Origin: JASHVB01 sp049522565
GTDB taxonomy: Bacteria; Pseudomonadota; Alphaproteobacteria; Acetobacterales; Acetobacteraceae
Direction: 5' to 3'
DNA: 17,488 bases
NCBI GenBank assembly: GCA_049522565.1
Contig: JBEKNT010000113.1
Coordinates: forward strand, 1 to 17,488
Shown: piece after piece, positions 1 to 7,062 of the stretch
Layout: each line of letters begins with the position of its first letter
How positions within the stretch are numbered: the stretch's first letter is position 1
Notes under the pieces: model-generated
The model's input: only the letters and a program-made list of their open reading frames with translations
What the model was told of the DNA's origin: nothing
Databases searched by the model: none
Position numbers and translations under genes: made by a program

Positions 1-6
1 CCGCAA

Positions 7-45
7 CCCCTCCCACAAGGGGAGGGGGAGTTTGCTTCTCGCTAG
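7..45. repeat. Dispersed C/G-rich repeat, copy 1
   Basis: A 39-nt stretch that recurs at 2716-2754 with 34 of 39 bases identical by hand count. It begins with a cccctccc / ggaggggg inverted pair that can form a hairpin, and ends in ttct-(c/t)-gctag. Both copies lie in non-coding DNA. It appears to be part of an intergenic repeat family. The copy may continue to the left of the window. Confidence 0.6.
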
Positions 46-48
46 GAG

Positions 49-137
49 CAAAGCGACGCAGCAATCCGCCGTATGACGCGCGGACTACGGCTTCCCAGGC
101 GGGGGGACTGCTGCGTCGCTTTGCGCCTCGCAATGAC
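49..137. repeat. Inverted-repeat intergenic element ending in the ctcgcaatgacc motif
   Basis: Bases 49-67 (caaagcgacgcagcaatcc) and 105-123 (ggactgctgcgtcgctttg) form a 19-bp inverted repeat with one mismatch. An inner gccgta/tacggc pair is also present. The right side runs into cgcctcgcaatgacc. Elements with a cattgcgag...cgaagc...gcaatcc pattern are, from memory, very common between genes in many bacteria. This one is non-coding and could fold in RNA. Its function is unknown. Confidence 0.6.
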
Positions 138-182
138 CAAGGCCTCGACGCATCCAGTCAGGCCGAAAACGCGCCAAGGCCA

Positions 183-220
183 CGCCAGCAATGGATTGCT
201 GGCGAAGGATTGCTGGCGAA
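183..220. repeat. Tandem 14-bp repeat with hairpin potential downstream of the epoxide hydrolase
   Basis: The unit ggattgctggcgaa occurs twice in perfect tandem at 193-206 and 207-220. Bases 183-192 (cgccagcaat) are the perfect reverse complement of 195-204 and again of 209-218, so two alternative stems are possible. The array lies just past the stop codon of the minus-strand epoxide hydrolase and could act as a 3' hairpin. It has no obvious U-tract. Confidence 0.5.
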
Positions 221-244
221 TCGGCTGCGATACGCCCAGGGCGC

Positions 245-1429
245 TCAGCCCGGCAGTCCCCTGACCTGCCGAATGAAGGCGCGCACATCCCCCACGAACG
301 CATCCGGCTGTTCCAGCGCGGCGAAATGCCCGCCGTGGTCGAATTCACTGAAACGCACGAGGTTATAGGTTCTCTCCAGCAGGCCGCGCGGCGGGCGCGG
401 GCGCAACTCAAGCGGGAAGCTGGCGAAGCCGGTGGGGACAGCGATGCGCGTGCCCGGCGGCAGGCGCCGTATGCCTTCGGTGTGGGCGGCCCGATAGATC
501 CAGGTCGCGGTGGCGAAGCTGCCGGTCGCTACGTAGAACATCAGGTTCGTCAGCAGCGTGTCGAGGCTGTGCACGTCGCGCAGATCTTTTTCCCCCCGCA
601 GGTCGGACCAGGCGTGGAATTTGTCGATGATCCATGCCGCCTGCGCGACGGGATTGTCGGCCATGGCGAAGGCCAGGGTCTGCGGCCTGGTGCGGTGGGT
701 CTCGGCGTAGGCCCATCCATCGCGCAGGAATGGCTGGCAGCGTTGCTCGAAGGCACGTTCGTCGTCGTTCGCCGGGCCGGCGTCGCCACGGGCGCCGAGC
801 ATGTTGAGGTGGATCGCGATACAGCCGCCGCCCTGCGCCGGGCCGTGGTGCAGGCCGGCCATGGCGGAGACCATCGATCCCCAGTCGCCGCCTTGCGCGA
901 TATAGCGCCGGTAGCCGAGCGCCTCGCGCAGCAGGCGATCCCACAACGCGGCGACGCCGCGCGGGCCGATCGGTGCGGCGGGGCGGCCGGAAAAGCCGAA
1001 ACCGGGAAGCGCAGGGACCACGACGTCGATGCCGTCTTCCGCCGCGCCGCCGAACCGCTCCGGATGGGCGAAGCGGTCGATCACATGCAGAAATTCGACG
1101 ATCGACCCGGGCCAGCCATGGGTCAGCACCAGCGCCACGTCATGTGGGCCGGAACCATGCTCATGCAGCACGTGAATGTCCTGGCCATCGACGGTGGCGA
1201 TGACCTGCGGGAAGCGGTTGATCGCCGCTTCCTGCGCGCGCCAGTCGAAGCGGCTGAGCCAATGTTCGCAAAGGCCGCGCATGAACGGGATGCTGGCGCC
1301 GGCGGACCATGGGTCGCCTTGCTCTTCAAGCAGCGGCATGGCGTCCCAGGCAAAGTCGCGGATGCGCTGGTGGATGGCGGCGATTGTCGCGTCCGGGATG
1401 GCGATGCGGAAGGGCGTTGGTGCGGGCAT
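245..1429 (-). CDS. Epoxide hydrolase (alpha/beta hydrolase fold, EHN N-terminal domain)
   Basis: A 394-residue protein of the microsomal-type epoxide hydrolase family, which opens epoxides to vicinal diols. Residues 5-115 look like the EHN cap (PFRIAIPDATIAAIHQRI, then WRAQEAAINRFPQ). The oxyanion-hole motif HGWPGS is at 104-109. The nucleophile is Asp182 in QGGDWGS, and the C-terminal base is His368 in DHGGHFAA. All three expected landmarks are present and the length is normal for the family. The ATG at 1429 is chosen because AGGAG lies 6 nt upstream and the EHN domain begins at once. Upstream in-frame codons run through a repeat. The natural substrate cannot be told from sequence. It is separated by 243 nt from the next minus-strand gene, so co-transcription is uncertain. 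Confidence 0.9.
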   Translation of the reverse strand: MPAPTPFRIAIPDATIAAIHQRIRDFAWDAMPLLEEQGDPWSAGASIPFMRGLCEHWLSRFDWRAQEAAINRFPQVIATVDGQDIHVLHEHGSGPHDVALVLTHGWPGSIVEFLHVIDRFAHPERFGGAAEDGIDVVVPALPGFGFSGRPAAPIGPRGVAALWDRLLREALGYRRYIAQGGDWGSMVSAMAGLHHGPAQGGGCIAIHLNMLGARGDAGPANDDERAFEQRCQPFLRDGWAYAETHRTRPQTLAFAMADNPVAQAAWIIDKFHAWSDLRGEKDLRDVHSLDTLLTNLMFYVATGSFATATWIYRAAHTEGIRRLPPGTRIAVPTGFASFPLELRPRPPRGLLERTYNLVRFSEFDHGGHFAALEQPDAFVGDVRAFIRQVRGLPG

Positions 1430-1455
1430 GGTCGGCTCCTGGTGTCGCGCTTGGC

Positions 1456-1652
1456 CTGCGGCGGTTGGCGCCGCCGCAAGCAAGAAAATTTCACCACAAA
1501 GACACCAAGGCACAAAGTCTTCGTCAGCGGAACGGTCATCCAGCCGGGTCGTGCCTGGAATCGCACCGCCGGCCGGTATTGCGGTGGAACCGCTGTACCT
1601 TCGTGTCTTTGTGGTAACGCTTGCTTCCTGGCGGCAGAGCAAACCGCCGCAG
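1456..1652. repeat. 197-bp imperfect palindromic element (54-bp terminal inverted repeats)
   Basis: Bases 1456-1509 and the reverse complement of 1599-1652 align without gaps over 54 bp with 43 identities by hand count. The best-conserved inner block is accacaaagacac-(c/g)-aag at 1493-1509 and 1599-1615. The outer block ctgcggcggt is perfect. The left arm contains its own hairpin (tgcggcg 1457-1463 with cgccgca 1472-1478). The element fills most of the gap between the oxidoreductase and epoxide hydrolase genes and lies in the leader of the latter. No transposase is inside. It resembles a MITE or a large REP-like element. Confidence 0.65.
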
Positions 1653-1672
1653 CCGGTGGATGACCGACGCGC

Positions 1673-2530
1673 TTACCCGTTCGCTTGCCGCATCACGGCT
1701 TCCCAGGCATCCACCACCGGCAGGATCGTGTCGGCTTTCTCCGACTCCAGGCTGAACACCACGCGCTTCACGCCGAGATCCTGGTAGCGCTTCATCAGAT
1801 CCGCATCGCGCTTGGGGAACCATACGGTGATCTCGATCGTCGCCGGATCGCGCCCCGCCGCGGTCGCCATCTTGCGGAATTCAGGGATCATGTCGGCGAT
1901 CTCGGTGTAGCTGCCGCGTGACGCCTGGGGAATCCATCCGTCGCCATAGCGGATGGCACGACGCGCCGAATACGGGAACGCGCCGCCAACGATCACCGGC
2001 GGATGCGGTCGCTGCACCGGCTTCGGCCAGGTCATCATCGGATCGAAATTGACGAACTCGCCATGATACTCCGGCTTGGTTTGCGTCCAGATCGCCTTCA
2101 TCGCCTCCACCCGCTCGCGCGCCAGCTTGTGGCGCGTCGCGAACACGGTGCCGTGGTTCTCCATCTCGTCCTGGTTCCAGCCGTTGCCGATGCCGAACAG
2201 GAAGCGGCCGCCGGAGACCTGGTCGATCGACGCCACCAGCTTCGCGGTCTGGATCGGATCGCGCTGTGCCACCAGGCAGACACCGGTGCCGACCTTCAGC
2301 GTCCTGGTTGCCATCGCCGCGACGGTCAGCGTCACGAACGGGTCCATCGTGTCATAATACTTCTTCGCGAGTTCACCGCCGGCCGGCGTTGGCGTCTTGC
2401 GGCTGAGCGGAATGTGCGAATGCTCCGGCGCCCACACCGATTCAAACCCGCGCTGCTCCAGTGCGACGCCGAGTTCGCCCGGCGCCATGGAATAGTCGGT
2501 GAAGAACATCGAAGCGCCAAATGCCAGCAT
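1673..2530 (-). CDS. LLM-class (luciferase-like) flavin/F420-dependent oxidoreductase
   Basis: A 285-residue TIM-barrel protein of the bacterial luciferase superfamily. It resembles the subgroup often annotated as Rv2161c-type F420-dependent oxidoreductase (TIGR03619-like). Visible hallmarks are the barrel start MLAFGASMFFTDYSM, WAPEHSHIP at 33-41, the segment VGTGVCLVAQRDPIQTAK after residue 75, and the family signature GIGNGWNQDEMENHG after residue 110. A later PVIVGGAFPYSARRAIRYGDGW segment fits the phosphate-binding part. The ATG at 2530 is preceded by GGAGG at 5 nt spacing, which favours it over the upstream in-frame start at 2587. Whether it uses F420 or FMN, and its substrate, cannot be read here. 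The family is often mis-assigned, so a general name is safest. Confidence 0.88.
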   Translation of the reverse strand: MLAFGASMFFTDYSMAPGELGVALEQRGFESVWAPEHSHIPLSRKTPTPAGGELAKKYYDTMDPFVTLTVAAMATRTLKVGTGVCLVAQRDPIQTAKLVASIDQVSGGRFLFGIGNGWNQDEMENHGTVFATRHKLARERVEAMKAIWTQTKPEYHGEFVNFDPMMTWPKPVQRPHPPVIVGGAFPYSARRAIRYGDGWIPQASRGSYTEIADMIPEFRKMATAAGRDPATIEITVWFPKRDADLMKRYQDLGVKRVVFSLESEKADTILPVVDAWEAVMRQANG

Positions 2531-2637
2531 GGGTTCCTCCGTTCGCTTGCGGTGCGGTGCCCACACAATAGAACGCCGGCGCGCCACTGGGAAATGCGGC
2601 GGCGGGCCGGTGTGGGGGTCTGCGCTGCGATCAACCT

Positions 2638-2816
2638 CGTCATTGCGAGTTGACCACCGGCCGGCGGCCGACCCGCCCGGGATGAAACTGCGAGGCCGTC
2701 ACGCGAAGGATACTCCCCCTCCCTCAAGAGGAGGGGGAGTCTGTTTCTTGCTAGCGGGGCGAAGCCGTCTCTCCGGGGACGACCCGCGCAGTTTGCTTCG
2801 CTGCGCTCGCTATGCC
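2638..2816. repeat. Composite intergenic repeat with embedded hairpin, repeat copy 2
   Basis: The left edge cgtcattgcgag (2638-2649) matches the reverse of the ctcgcaatgacc end of the element at 49-137. The right edge gtttgcttcgctgcgctcgctatgcc (from 2791) looks like a degraded partner end of the same type of repeat. In the middle, 2712-2722 (actccccctcc) and 2730-2740 (ggagggggagt) form a perfect 11-bp stem with a 7-nt loop. Bases 2716-2754 are the second copy of the 39-nt repeat seen at 7-45. No coding sequence is credible here. Confidence 0.6.
2712..2740. repeat. Perfect 11-bp stem-loop
   Basis: actccccctcc, loop ctcaaga, ggagggggagt. It lies between divergent genes, so it is unlikely to be a transcription terminator for either. 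It belongs to the dispersed repeat described for 2638-2816. Confidence 0.6.
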
Positions 2817-2870
2817 ACCCAACTTCCGCCAGGTTCACCCGGTGGCACGATGCCGTGCGTGATTGCCGAT

Positions 2871-2880
2871 TGACCGGTCA
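2871..2880. promoter_or_regulatory. Short perfect palindrome upstream of panE
   Basis: tgaccggtca is a perfect 10-bp palindrome ending 28 nt before the panE start codon. Its position would suit an operator or the 5' end of a leader. A 10-bp palindrome can occur by chance in GC-rich DNA and no regulator is encoded nearby, so the call is weak. Confidence 0.25.
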
Positions 2881-2908
2881 GCGCAGTCCAACCCAGAGGG
2901 AGACAAGC

Positions 2909-3868
2909 ATGCGCATTCTGGTAGTCGGCGCCGGCGCCATCGGCGGCTATTTCGGAGGGCGGTTGCTCGCAGCAGGTTGCGACGTGACCTTTCTCGTGCG
3001 CCCGCGCCGCGCCGGGCAACTTGCGCGCAGCGGGCTGTCGATCCGCAGCCCGAGCGGCGACATCGACCAGCCGGCGCCGACGGTGCAGGCCGACGGCCTG
3101 CGCGAGCAATTCGACCTCGTGCTGCTGAGTTGCAAGGCGTATGACCTGCCGGACGCGATGCAGTCCTTTGCGCCCGCGGTCGGGCCGAACACCGCAATCC
3201 TGCCATTGCTCAACGGGATGCGGCATCTCGATCTGCTGGAGCAACGCTTTGGCGCCGGGGCGGTGCTTGGGGGCTGCTGCGCGATTTCGGCCACGCTCGA
3301 TCCGGAGGGGCGGGTCCTGCATCTTGGTCCTGCTCAGACTCTGTCGTTTGGCGAACGTGACGGCACCCCGACAGAACGGGTTCAAACGATCGCATCGGTT
3401 TTCGCGGGGGTGAAATTCGAAGCGCGCGCCAGCGACGTCATCTTGCAGGAAATGTGGGAGAAGTGGGTGTTCATCGCCACCGCCGCCGGCATCACCTGCC
3501 TGATGCGCGCAACAGTCGGGGACGTTGTAGTGGCGGGCGCCGCCGATCTCGCAATATCCCTGCTCGATGAATGCGCCACCATTGCAGGCCGACAGGGCTT
3601 TCCCCCAAGGCCGGCAGCCATGCAGCGCAACCGCGCTATGTTCACGGCGGCGGACTCCGGTTTCGCCGCCTCGATGCTGCGTGACGTAGAGCAGAATGCG
3701 CGCACCGAGGTCGAGCATGTCCTGGGCGATCTGCTGCGGCGGGGCGACAACAAGGCGAGCGCGCACGCCCTGCTGCGCATCGCCTATGCCAACCTTATGG
3801 CCTATGAGGCGCGGCGTGCCAGGACCCGGGGCGCGTCATTCGGTAATCGAGGCCAGCCGTCGGCGTGA
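2909..3868 (+). CDS. panE: 2-dehydropantoate 2-reductase (ketopantoate reductase)
   Basis: A 319-residue PanE/ApbA-family protein. It reduces ketopantoate to pantoate with NADPH in cytosolic pantothenate/CoA biosynthesis. The Rossmann motif GAGAIGGYFGG starts at residue 7. SCKAYDL at 74-80 carries the conserved Lys76, and LLNGM is at 100-104 with Asn102. WEKW places the expected catalytic lysine at Lys185. The C-terminal segment has the characteristic SML-x-D and TEVEHVLGDLLRRG stretch. Length is normal. The ATG at 2909 follows GAGGGAG at about 6 nt and starts the Rossmann strand directly. Many bacteria carry several PanE paralogues, some acting on other 2-oxoacids, so the pantothenate role is probable but not certain. 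It stands alone on the plus strand, with no other pan gene visible. Confidence 0.85.
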   Translation: MRILVVGAGAIGGYFGGRLLAAGCDVTFLVRPRRAGQLARSGLSIRSPSGDIDQPAPTVQADGLREQFDLVLLSCKAYDLPDAMQSFAPAVGPNTAILPLLNGMRHLDLLEQRFGAGAVLGGCCAISATLDPEGRVLHLGPAQTLSFGERDGTPTERVQTIASVFAGVKFEARASDVILQEMWEKWVFIATAAGITCLMRATVGDVVVAGAADLAISLLDECATIAGRQGFPPRPAAMQRNRAMFTAADSGFAASMLRDVEQNARTEVEHVLGDLLRRGDNKASAHALLRIAYANLMAYEARRARTRGASFGNRGQPSA

Positions 3869-3906
3869 CGGTGCGATCGGAAGCAGTCATGCCAATGGTG
3901 CCAAGT

Positions 3907-3936
3907 ATGACGCGGCACGATCTGGTGCTGCGTCAT
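3907..3936. terminator. Possible bidirectional stem-loop between convergent genes
   Basis: Bases 3907-3917 (atgacgcggca) and 3926-3936 (tgctgcgtcat) form an 11-bp stem with one mismatch and an 8-nt loop. It lies in the 107-nt gap between the ends of panE and the convergent small secreted protein gene. It lacks a run of T on either side, so intrinsic termination is unproven. Confidence 0.35.
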
Positions 3937-3975
3937 AGCTGGCTGAAACCCGGGGCAGCGCCGTCGTGCCGCGGC

Positions 3976-4299
3976 TTAGCGCCAGTGGCCCTGCACCCAG
4001 TAGCCGCCTTCCCAATGCGCCGGGATCCAAACCCGTTGCGGTGCCGGAGCGTAGGCATAGCCGGGCTGTGGGGCGTAGTAGGCCGGCGGCGGGGCGTAAA
4101 CCGGGGCCGGTGCGTAAACCGGCGGTGCAACGACCACCGGTGGCAACACGACGCCGACGCCGCAGCACCAGCCGTCGCCACGCCACCAGGCATGCGCCGG
4201 CTGCGGCGCCGCGGTGACGCCGATCGCCGTCAGGCCGAGCATTGCGCATCCCGCTAACACGCGCCGCGCGCCTGCACCATGGCTTGTCAGAAACCGCAT
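3976..4299 (-). CDS. Small secreted WXXGXW-repeat protein
   Basis: A 107-residue exported protein of unknown function. Residues 1-37 form a signal peptide: a basic start, hydrophobic core AGCAMLGLTAIGVTAA, and likely cleavage after AHA at 35-37. The mature part has a Pro/Tyr/Ala-rich low-complexity stretch (about 53-87, repeating VYAP and AYAP units). It ends with two WXXGXW-like units, WIPAHW at 91-96 and WVQGHW at 101-106, resembling the WXXGXW repeat family (PF12779). The ATG at 4299 has GGAGG about 6 nt upstream. Proteins of this type are common in Proteobacteria and usually annotated only as hypothetical. An envelope location is likely; no enzymatic role is visible. Confidence 0.75.
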   Translation of the reverse strand: MRFLTSHGAGARRVLAGCAMLGLTAIGVTAAPQPAHAWWRGDGWCCGVGVVLPPVVVAPPVYAPAPVYAPPPAYYAPQPGYAYAPAPQRVWIPAHWEGGYWVQGHWR

Positions 4300-4642
4300 T
4301 ATCGCCTCCACCAGGTTGCCTGCCGCCCATCTCGCTGGGCGGTTCCGGCGCTTCCGCCGTATCGCCACAATAATTAGTCTCATGGCGTGCACAACTGGGA
4401 ATGCGGTGCACGAGCCTCGGCCGAAAGTGCTCCAGGTTTCGCAAAGAAACCCCCGGGGTTTTCCGGCGAAAAATCCCCCGGTTTTTTCGGCGTAAGCCCA
4501 TCAGCCCAGGTAGGTTTGTCGGGCACGGGGCGCGGCCGACCAGACCCCGGCCGATTCCCGCGCCGCACCTGGGGGCAGGTGGGGCTGCCTCGCGGTCACG
4601 CGTCTCGCGCTTCGCGGCTCAACCCCACTTGGTGGGCGGGGT
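4300..4642. other. Intergenic region with direct repeats
   Basis: This 343-nt gap lies between the end of the ATPase gene and the start of the small secreted protein gene, both on the minus strand. Apart from the promoter candidate at 4367-4394 it holds two near-direct repeats: cccccggggttttccggcg (4450-4468) and cccccggttttttcggcg (4475-4492). It also holds a 6-bp mirror palindrome aacccc-c-ggggtt (4448-4460). A cccaggt/acctggg pair (4505 and 4567) and a cccac-ttg-gtggg hairpin near 4624-4636 could help end ATPase transcription. Open frames here have no ribosome-binding site or family resemblance. Confidence 0.5.
4367..4394 (-). promoter_or_regulatory. Candidate sigma-70-type promoter for the WXXGXW protein
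   Basis: On the minus strand, TTGTGC (4394-4389) and TATTGT (4372-4367) are separated by 16 nt. They sit in a locally AT-rich patch (acaataattag) about 70 nt upstream of the ATG at 4299. The -10 matches TATAAT at 4 of 6 positions and the -35 matches TTGACA at 3 of 6. It is the only AT-rich spot in this gap. Confidence 0.4.
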
Positions 4643-7012
4643 CTACACCATCCGCAGCCGGGCGAAGATCGCCGCCTTGACCGTGTCGAGCACCAGCGCG
4701 AAGCCCACCGCCGCCAGCAGAACGCCAAGCACCACGGTCGCCGGCAGTGCCGCCATCAGAATGCCGCACGTCGCCAGCGTGCCGATGATCAGGACGTCGG
4801 TGACGGAGGATGCCATCAGCCAGATGCTCGGGCGCGAACTCCACAGGCGCTTGCGTTCGCGCACAGAGTACATCACCGACTGACCGCTGAACACCAAGGT
4901 GACGGCGGCCAGCGTTCGCAGCGAGTCGATGCCCAGACCCAGATGGAATTTGCCGATCGCCAGAACCGAACTGCAAAACGCCAGGTTGCAACCCGCCAAA
5001 ATGATCCCCGCGAGCGTCAGGTTGTCGATGCGCCAGGCGTTCGGCTTCGGCGACGGACGCACGTTGTCGGTGGTGGCCGACATCGCCAGGAAGTCGCCGG
5101 TGGTCATCAGCACGACCATCAGCAACGGGGTCAGGATGGCGTGCCCGGTCATGATCAGGCCGACCGTCAGGAACAGCATCTGATCGATCTTGCGAGTCAC
5201 CGATCGCAGGCAATAGGTCAGGATACGCTGGAACGTCACGCGGCCTTCGCGCACGGCGGCGACGATGCCGCCGAGCCCGGGTTCCGTCAGCACGATGCCG
5301 GCGGCCGACTTCGCGACATCGGTGGCGGTGGATACGGCGATGCCGATCTGTGCCTGGCGCAGTGCCGGCGCGTCGTTCGCACCATCGCCGCACATGCCGA
5401 CGGTGTGGCCGCGCCGCTGCAAGGCCTCGACGATATGGTACTTGTCTTCCGGGAGCACGCCCGCGAACACGGCGGCTTCGTCGGCGGGTTCGGTTTCCAC
5501 ACCCGATCCGAGCGGCTGCACCGCACCGGTGATCCCGACGGCGCGCGCCACGATGGCGGCCGTGGTCGGCGCGTCGCCCGTCACCATCACCGTGCGCACA
5601 CCCATCGCGCGCAATTCCGCGACCAGGCCTGCTGATTCCCCCCGTGGCGGGTCGCTCAACGCGATCAGGCCGACCAGCCGCATCGACGTCTCCGGCCCTG
5701 CGGCGACGGCCAGCACCCGATAGCCTTGCGCCGCCAGTTCGTCGGCCGCCGTCGTCTCGCCGACCCCTGGCCGGACGAGGTCGAAGATCACCGCGCAGGC
5801 GCCCTTCGCAATGCGCCACCGGTTTCCGTCGGCCGCCTGTGCCGCTGCCTCGGACATCTTCCTCGCCGGGTCGAACGGCACGAACCGGATCAGCGCGGGA
5901 GCAGCGGCCGCATGTTCTCTCGCAGCGGCGTCGGCGGCGGAGCGGATGGCCGCATCCACCGGATCCTGGCCGCCTTCCGAACTGGCCAGCGCCGCCAGCG
6001 CCAGCACCTGCCCCGCCTTGAAGCCCGACGCCGGGTGGACCTCGGTCACCGCCAGCTCGTTGCGGGTCAGCGTGCCGGTCTTGTCGGCGCACAACACGTC
6101 CATCGTCGCCGCCTCGTCCACCGCGGACAGCCGTGTGGGCAACACGCCGCGCCGAGCCAGCGCGCGCGCTCCAAGCGCCGAGGCCAGGGTGAACGTCGCC
6201 GGCAGCGCCACCGGGATTGCGGCGAGAATGGCAGTCAGCATAAGCGGAATGATTTCCGTCACCGTCATGTGGAGCATCCCGGCATAGGCCACCTGCACGA
6301 CGACGATCGTGAAGTTGAATATCGCCAGGTTGCGCACCACCCGCAGCACTGCCTTTTGCTGCCCGCTCGGGACATGCGCGGTGCGCACCAGTTCGGCGGT
6401 GCGGCCGAATTTCGTGCGAATGCCGGTCGCGGAGACCTCGGCAACCGCTTCGCCCCGGCGTACCAGTGCCCCGGCGTAGGTCTCCTGGCCGGGACCGCCC
6501 TCGATCGGCAGCGATTCGCCGGTCAGCATCGATTGGTCGAGCAAGACCTCGCCCTCGATCAGCCGCATGTCGGCGGCGACCACGTGACCGAGCGACAGCT
6601 TCACGATGTCGCCCGGCACCAGCTCTGCGGCCGGCACGCTGCGCCAGGTGCCGTCGCGCCGCACCGCAGCGGTCAGCGCAAGCCGCGCCTTCAACGCGTC
6701 GAGTGTCGCCTGCGCGCGGCCCTCCTGCAAAAAGCCGAGGACACCGTTGAACACCAGCAGCACGGCGATCACCGCGGCCGGCCCGTACTCGCCAAGCCCG
6801 ACCTGAAACACGATGGCCAGCTCCAGCATCCACGGAACCGGCGCCCAGAATTTTCCCAGCGCCATCCGCCACCGGCTTGCCGCGGTATCCGGCATGGCGT
6901 TCGGTCCGAATTCCTCCAGCCGGCGGCGGGCCTGCGCGCTGGTGAGACCGGACGGAGGGTCCGACCCGCGCGCGGCGTCCGCCGCGACGAGGGCGTCGGC
7001 TGGGTCAGCCAT
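4643..7012 (-). CDS. P-type IIIA proton-transporting ATPase (plasma-membrane H+-ATPase type)
   Basis: A 789-residue inner-membrane ATP-driven proton pump. The actuator motif TGES is at 164-167, the PVALP segment of M4 at 267-271, and the phosphorylated Asp310 in DKTGTLT at 310-316. KGA at 403-405 and TGD at 478-480 are present, as is the hinge GDGANDAP at 542-549. Two features point to protons. Asp640 in MTTGDFLAMS, followed by TTDNVRPSPKP, aligns position for position with Asp684 of plant AHA2. Asn89 in the M2 segment VFNGVLGF aligns with AHA2 Asn106. The protein stops soon after the last membrane helix and has no long C-terminal autoinhibitory domain, as expected for prokaryotic forms. The ATG at 7012 is preferred over a TTG three codons upstream (7021); neither has a clear Shine-Dalgarno. 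Its upstream region carries an FNR-type promoter (7063-7104). Confidence 0.9.
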   Translation of the reverse strand: MADPADALVAADAARGSDPPSGLTSAQARRRLEEFGPNAMPDTAASRWRMALGKFWAPVPWMLELAIVFQVGLGEYGPAAVIAVLLVFNGVLGFLQEGRAQATLDALKARLALTAAVRRDGTWRSVPAAELVPGDIVKLSLGHVVAADMRLIEGEVLLDQSMLTGESLPIEGGPGQETYAGALVRRGEAVAEVSATGIRTKFGRTAELVRTAHVPSGQQKAVLRVVRNLAIFNFTIVVVQVAYAGMLHMTVTEIIPLMLTAILAAIPVALPATFTLASALGARALARRGVLPTRLSAVDEAATMDVLCADKTGTLTRNELAVTEVHPASGFKAGQVLALAALASSEGGQDPVDAAIRSAADAAAREHAAAAPALIRFVPFDPARKMSEAAAQAADGNRWRIAKGACAVIFDLVRPGVGETTAADELAAQGYRVLAVAAGPETSMRLVGLIALSDPPRGESAGLVAELRAMGVRTVMVTGDAPTTAAIVARAVGITGAVQPLGSGVETEPADEAAVFAGVLPEDKYHIVEALQRRGHTVGMCGDGANDAPALRQAQIGIAVSTATDVAKSAAGIVLTEPGLGGIVAAVREGRVTFQRILTYCLRSVTRKIDQMLFLTVGLIMTGHAILTPLLMVVLMTTGDFLAMSATTDNVRPSPKPNAWRIDNLTLAGIILAGCNLAFCSSVLAIGKFHLGLGIDSLRTLAAVTLVFSGQSVMYSVRERKRLWSSRPSIWLMASSVTDVLIIGTLATCGILMAALPATVVLGVLLAAVGFALVLDTVKAAIFARLRMV

Positions 7013-7062
7013 GTAGTGCAAGCCGCGTCATGGGTAGCGATCCGACAGTAGCCAAGCGTCGC

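Larger units (their letters stand above)
2531..2908. other. Divergent intergenic region rich in repeats
   Basis: This 378-nt gap separates the divergent oxidoreductase and panE genes. No gene with a credible start was found in it. A repeat mosaic (2638-2816) occupies the centre. The right 90 nt hold the presumed panE promoter, and no clear -35/-10 pair was found. The only discrete site near panE is a short palindrome at 2871-2880. Confidence 0.6.

Noticed and set aside
191..1663. A 490-codon plus-strand frame antisense to the epoxide hydrolase
   Set aside because: No recognisable domain, and it crosses the palindromic repeat. The minus strand encodes an intact hydrolase.
4596..6872. A 758-codon minus-strand frame overlapping the proton ATPase in another phase
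   Set aside because: Arg/Gly-rich shadow. The correct phase contains every P-type ATPase motif from 4643 to 7012.
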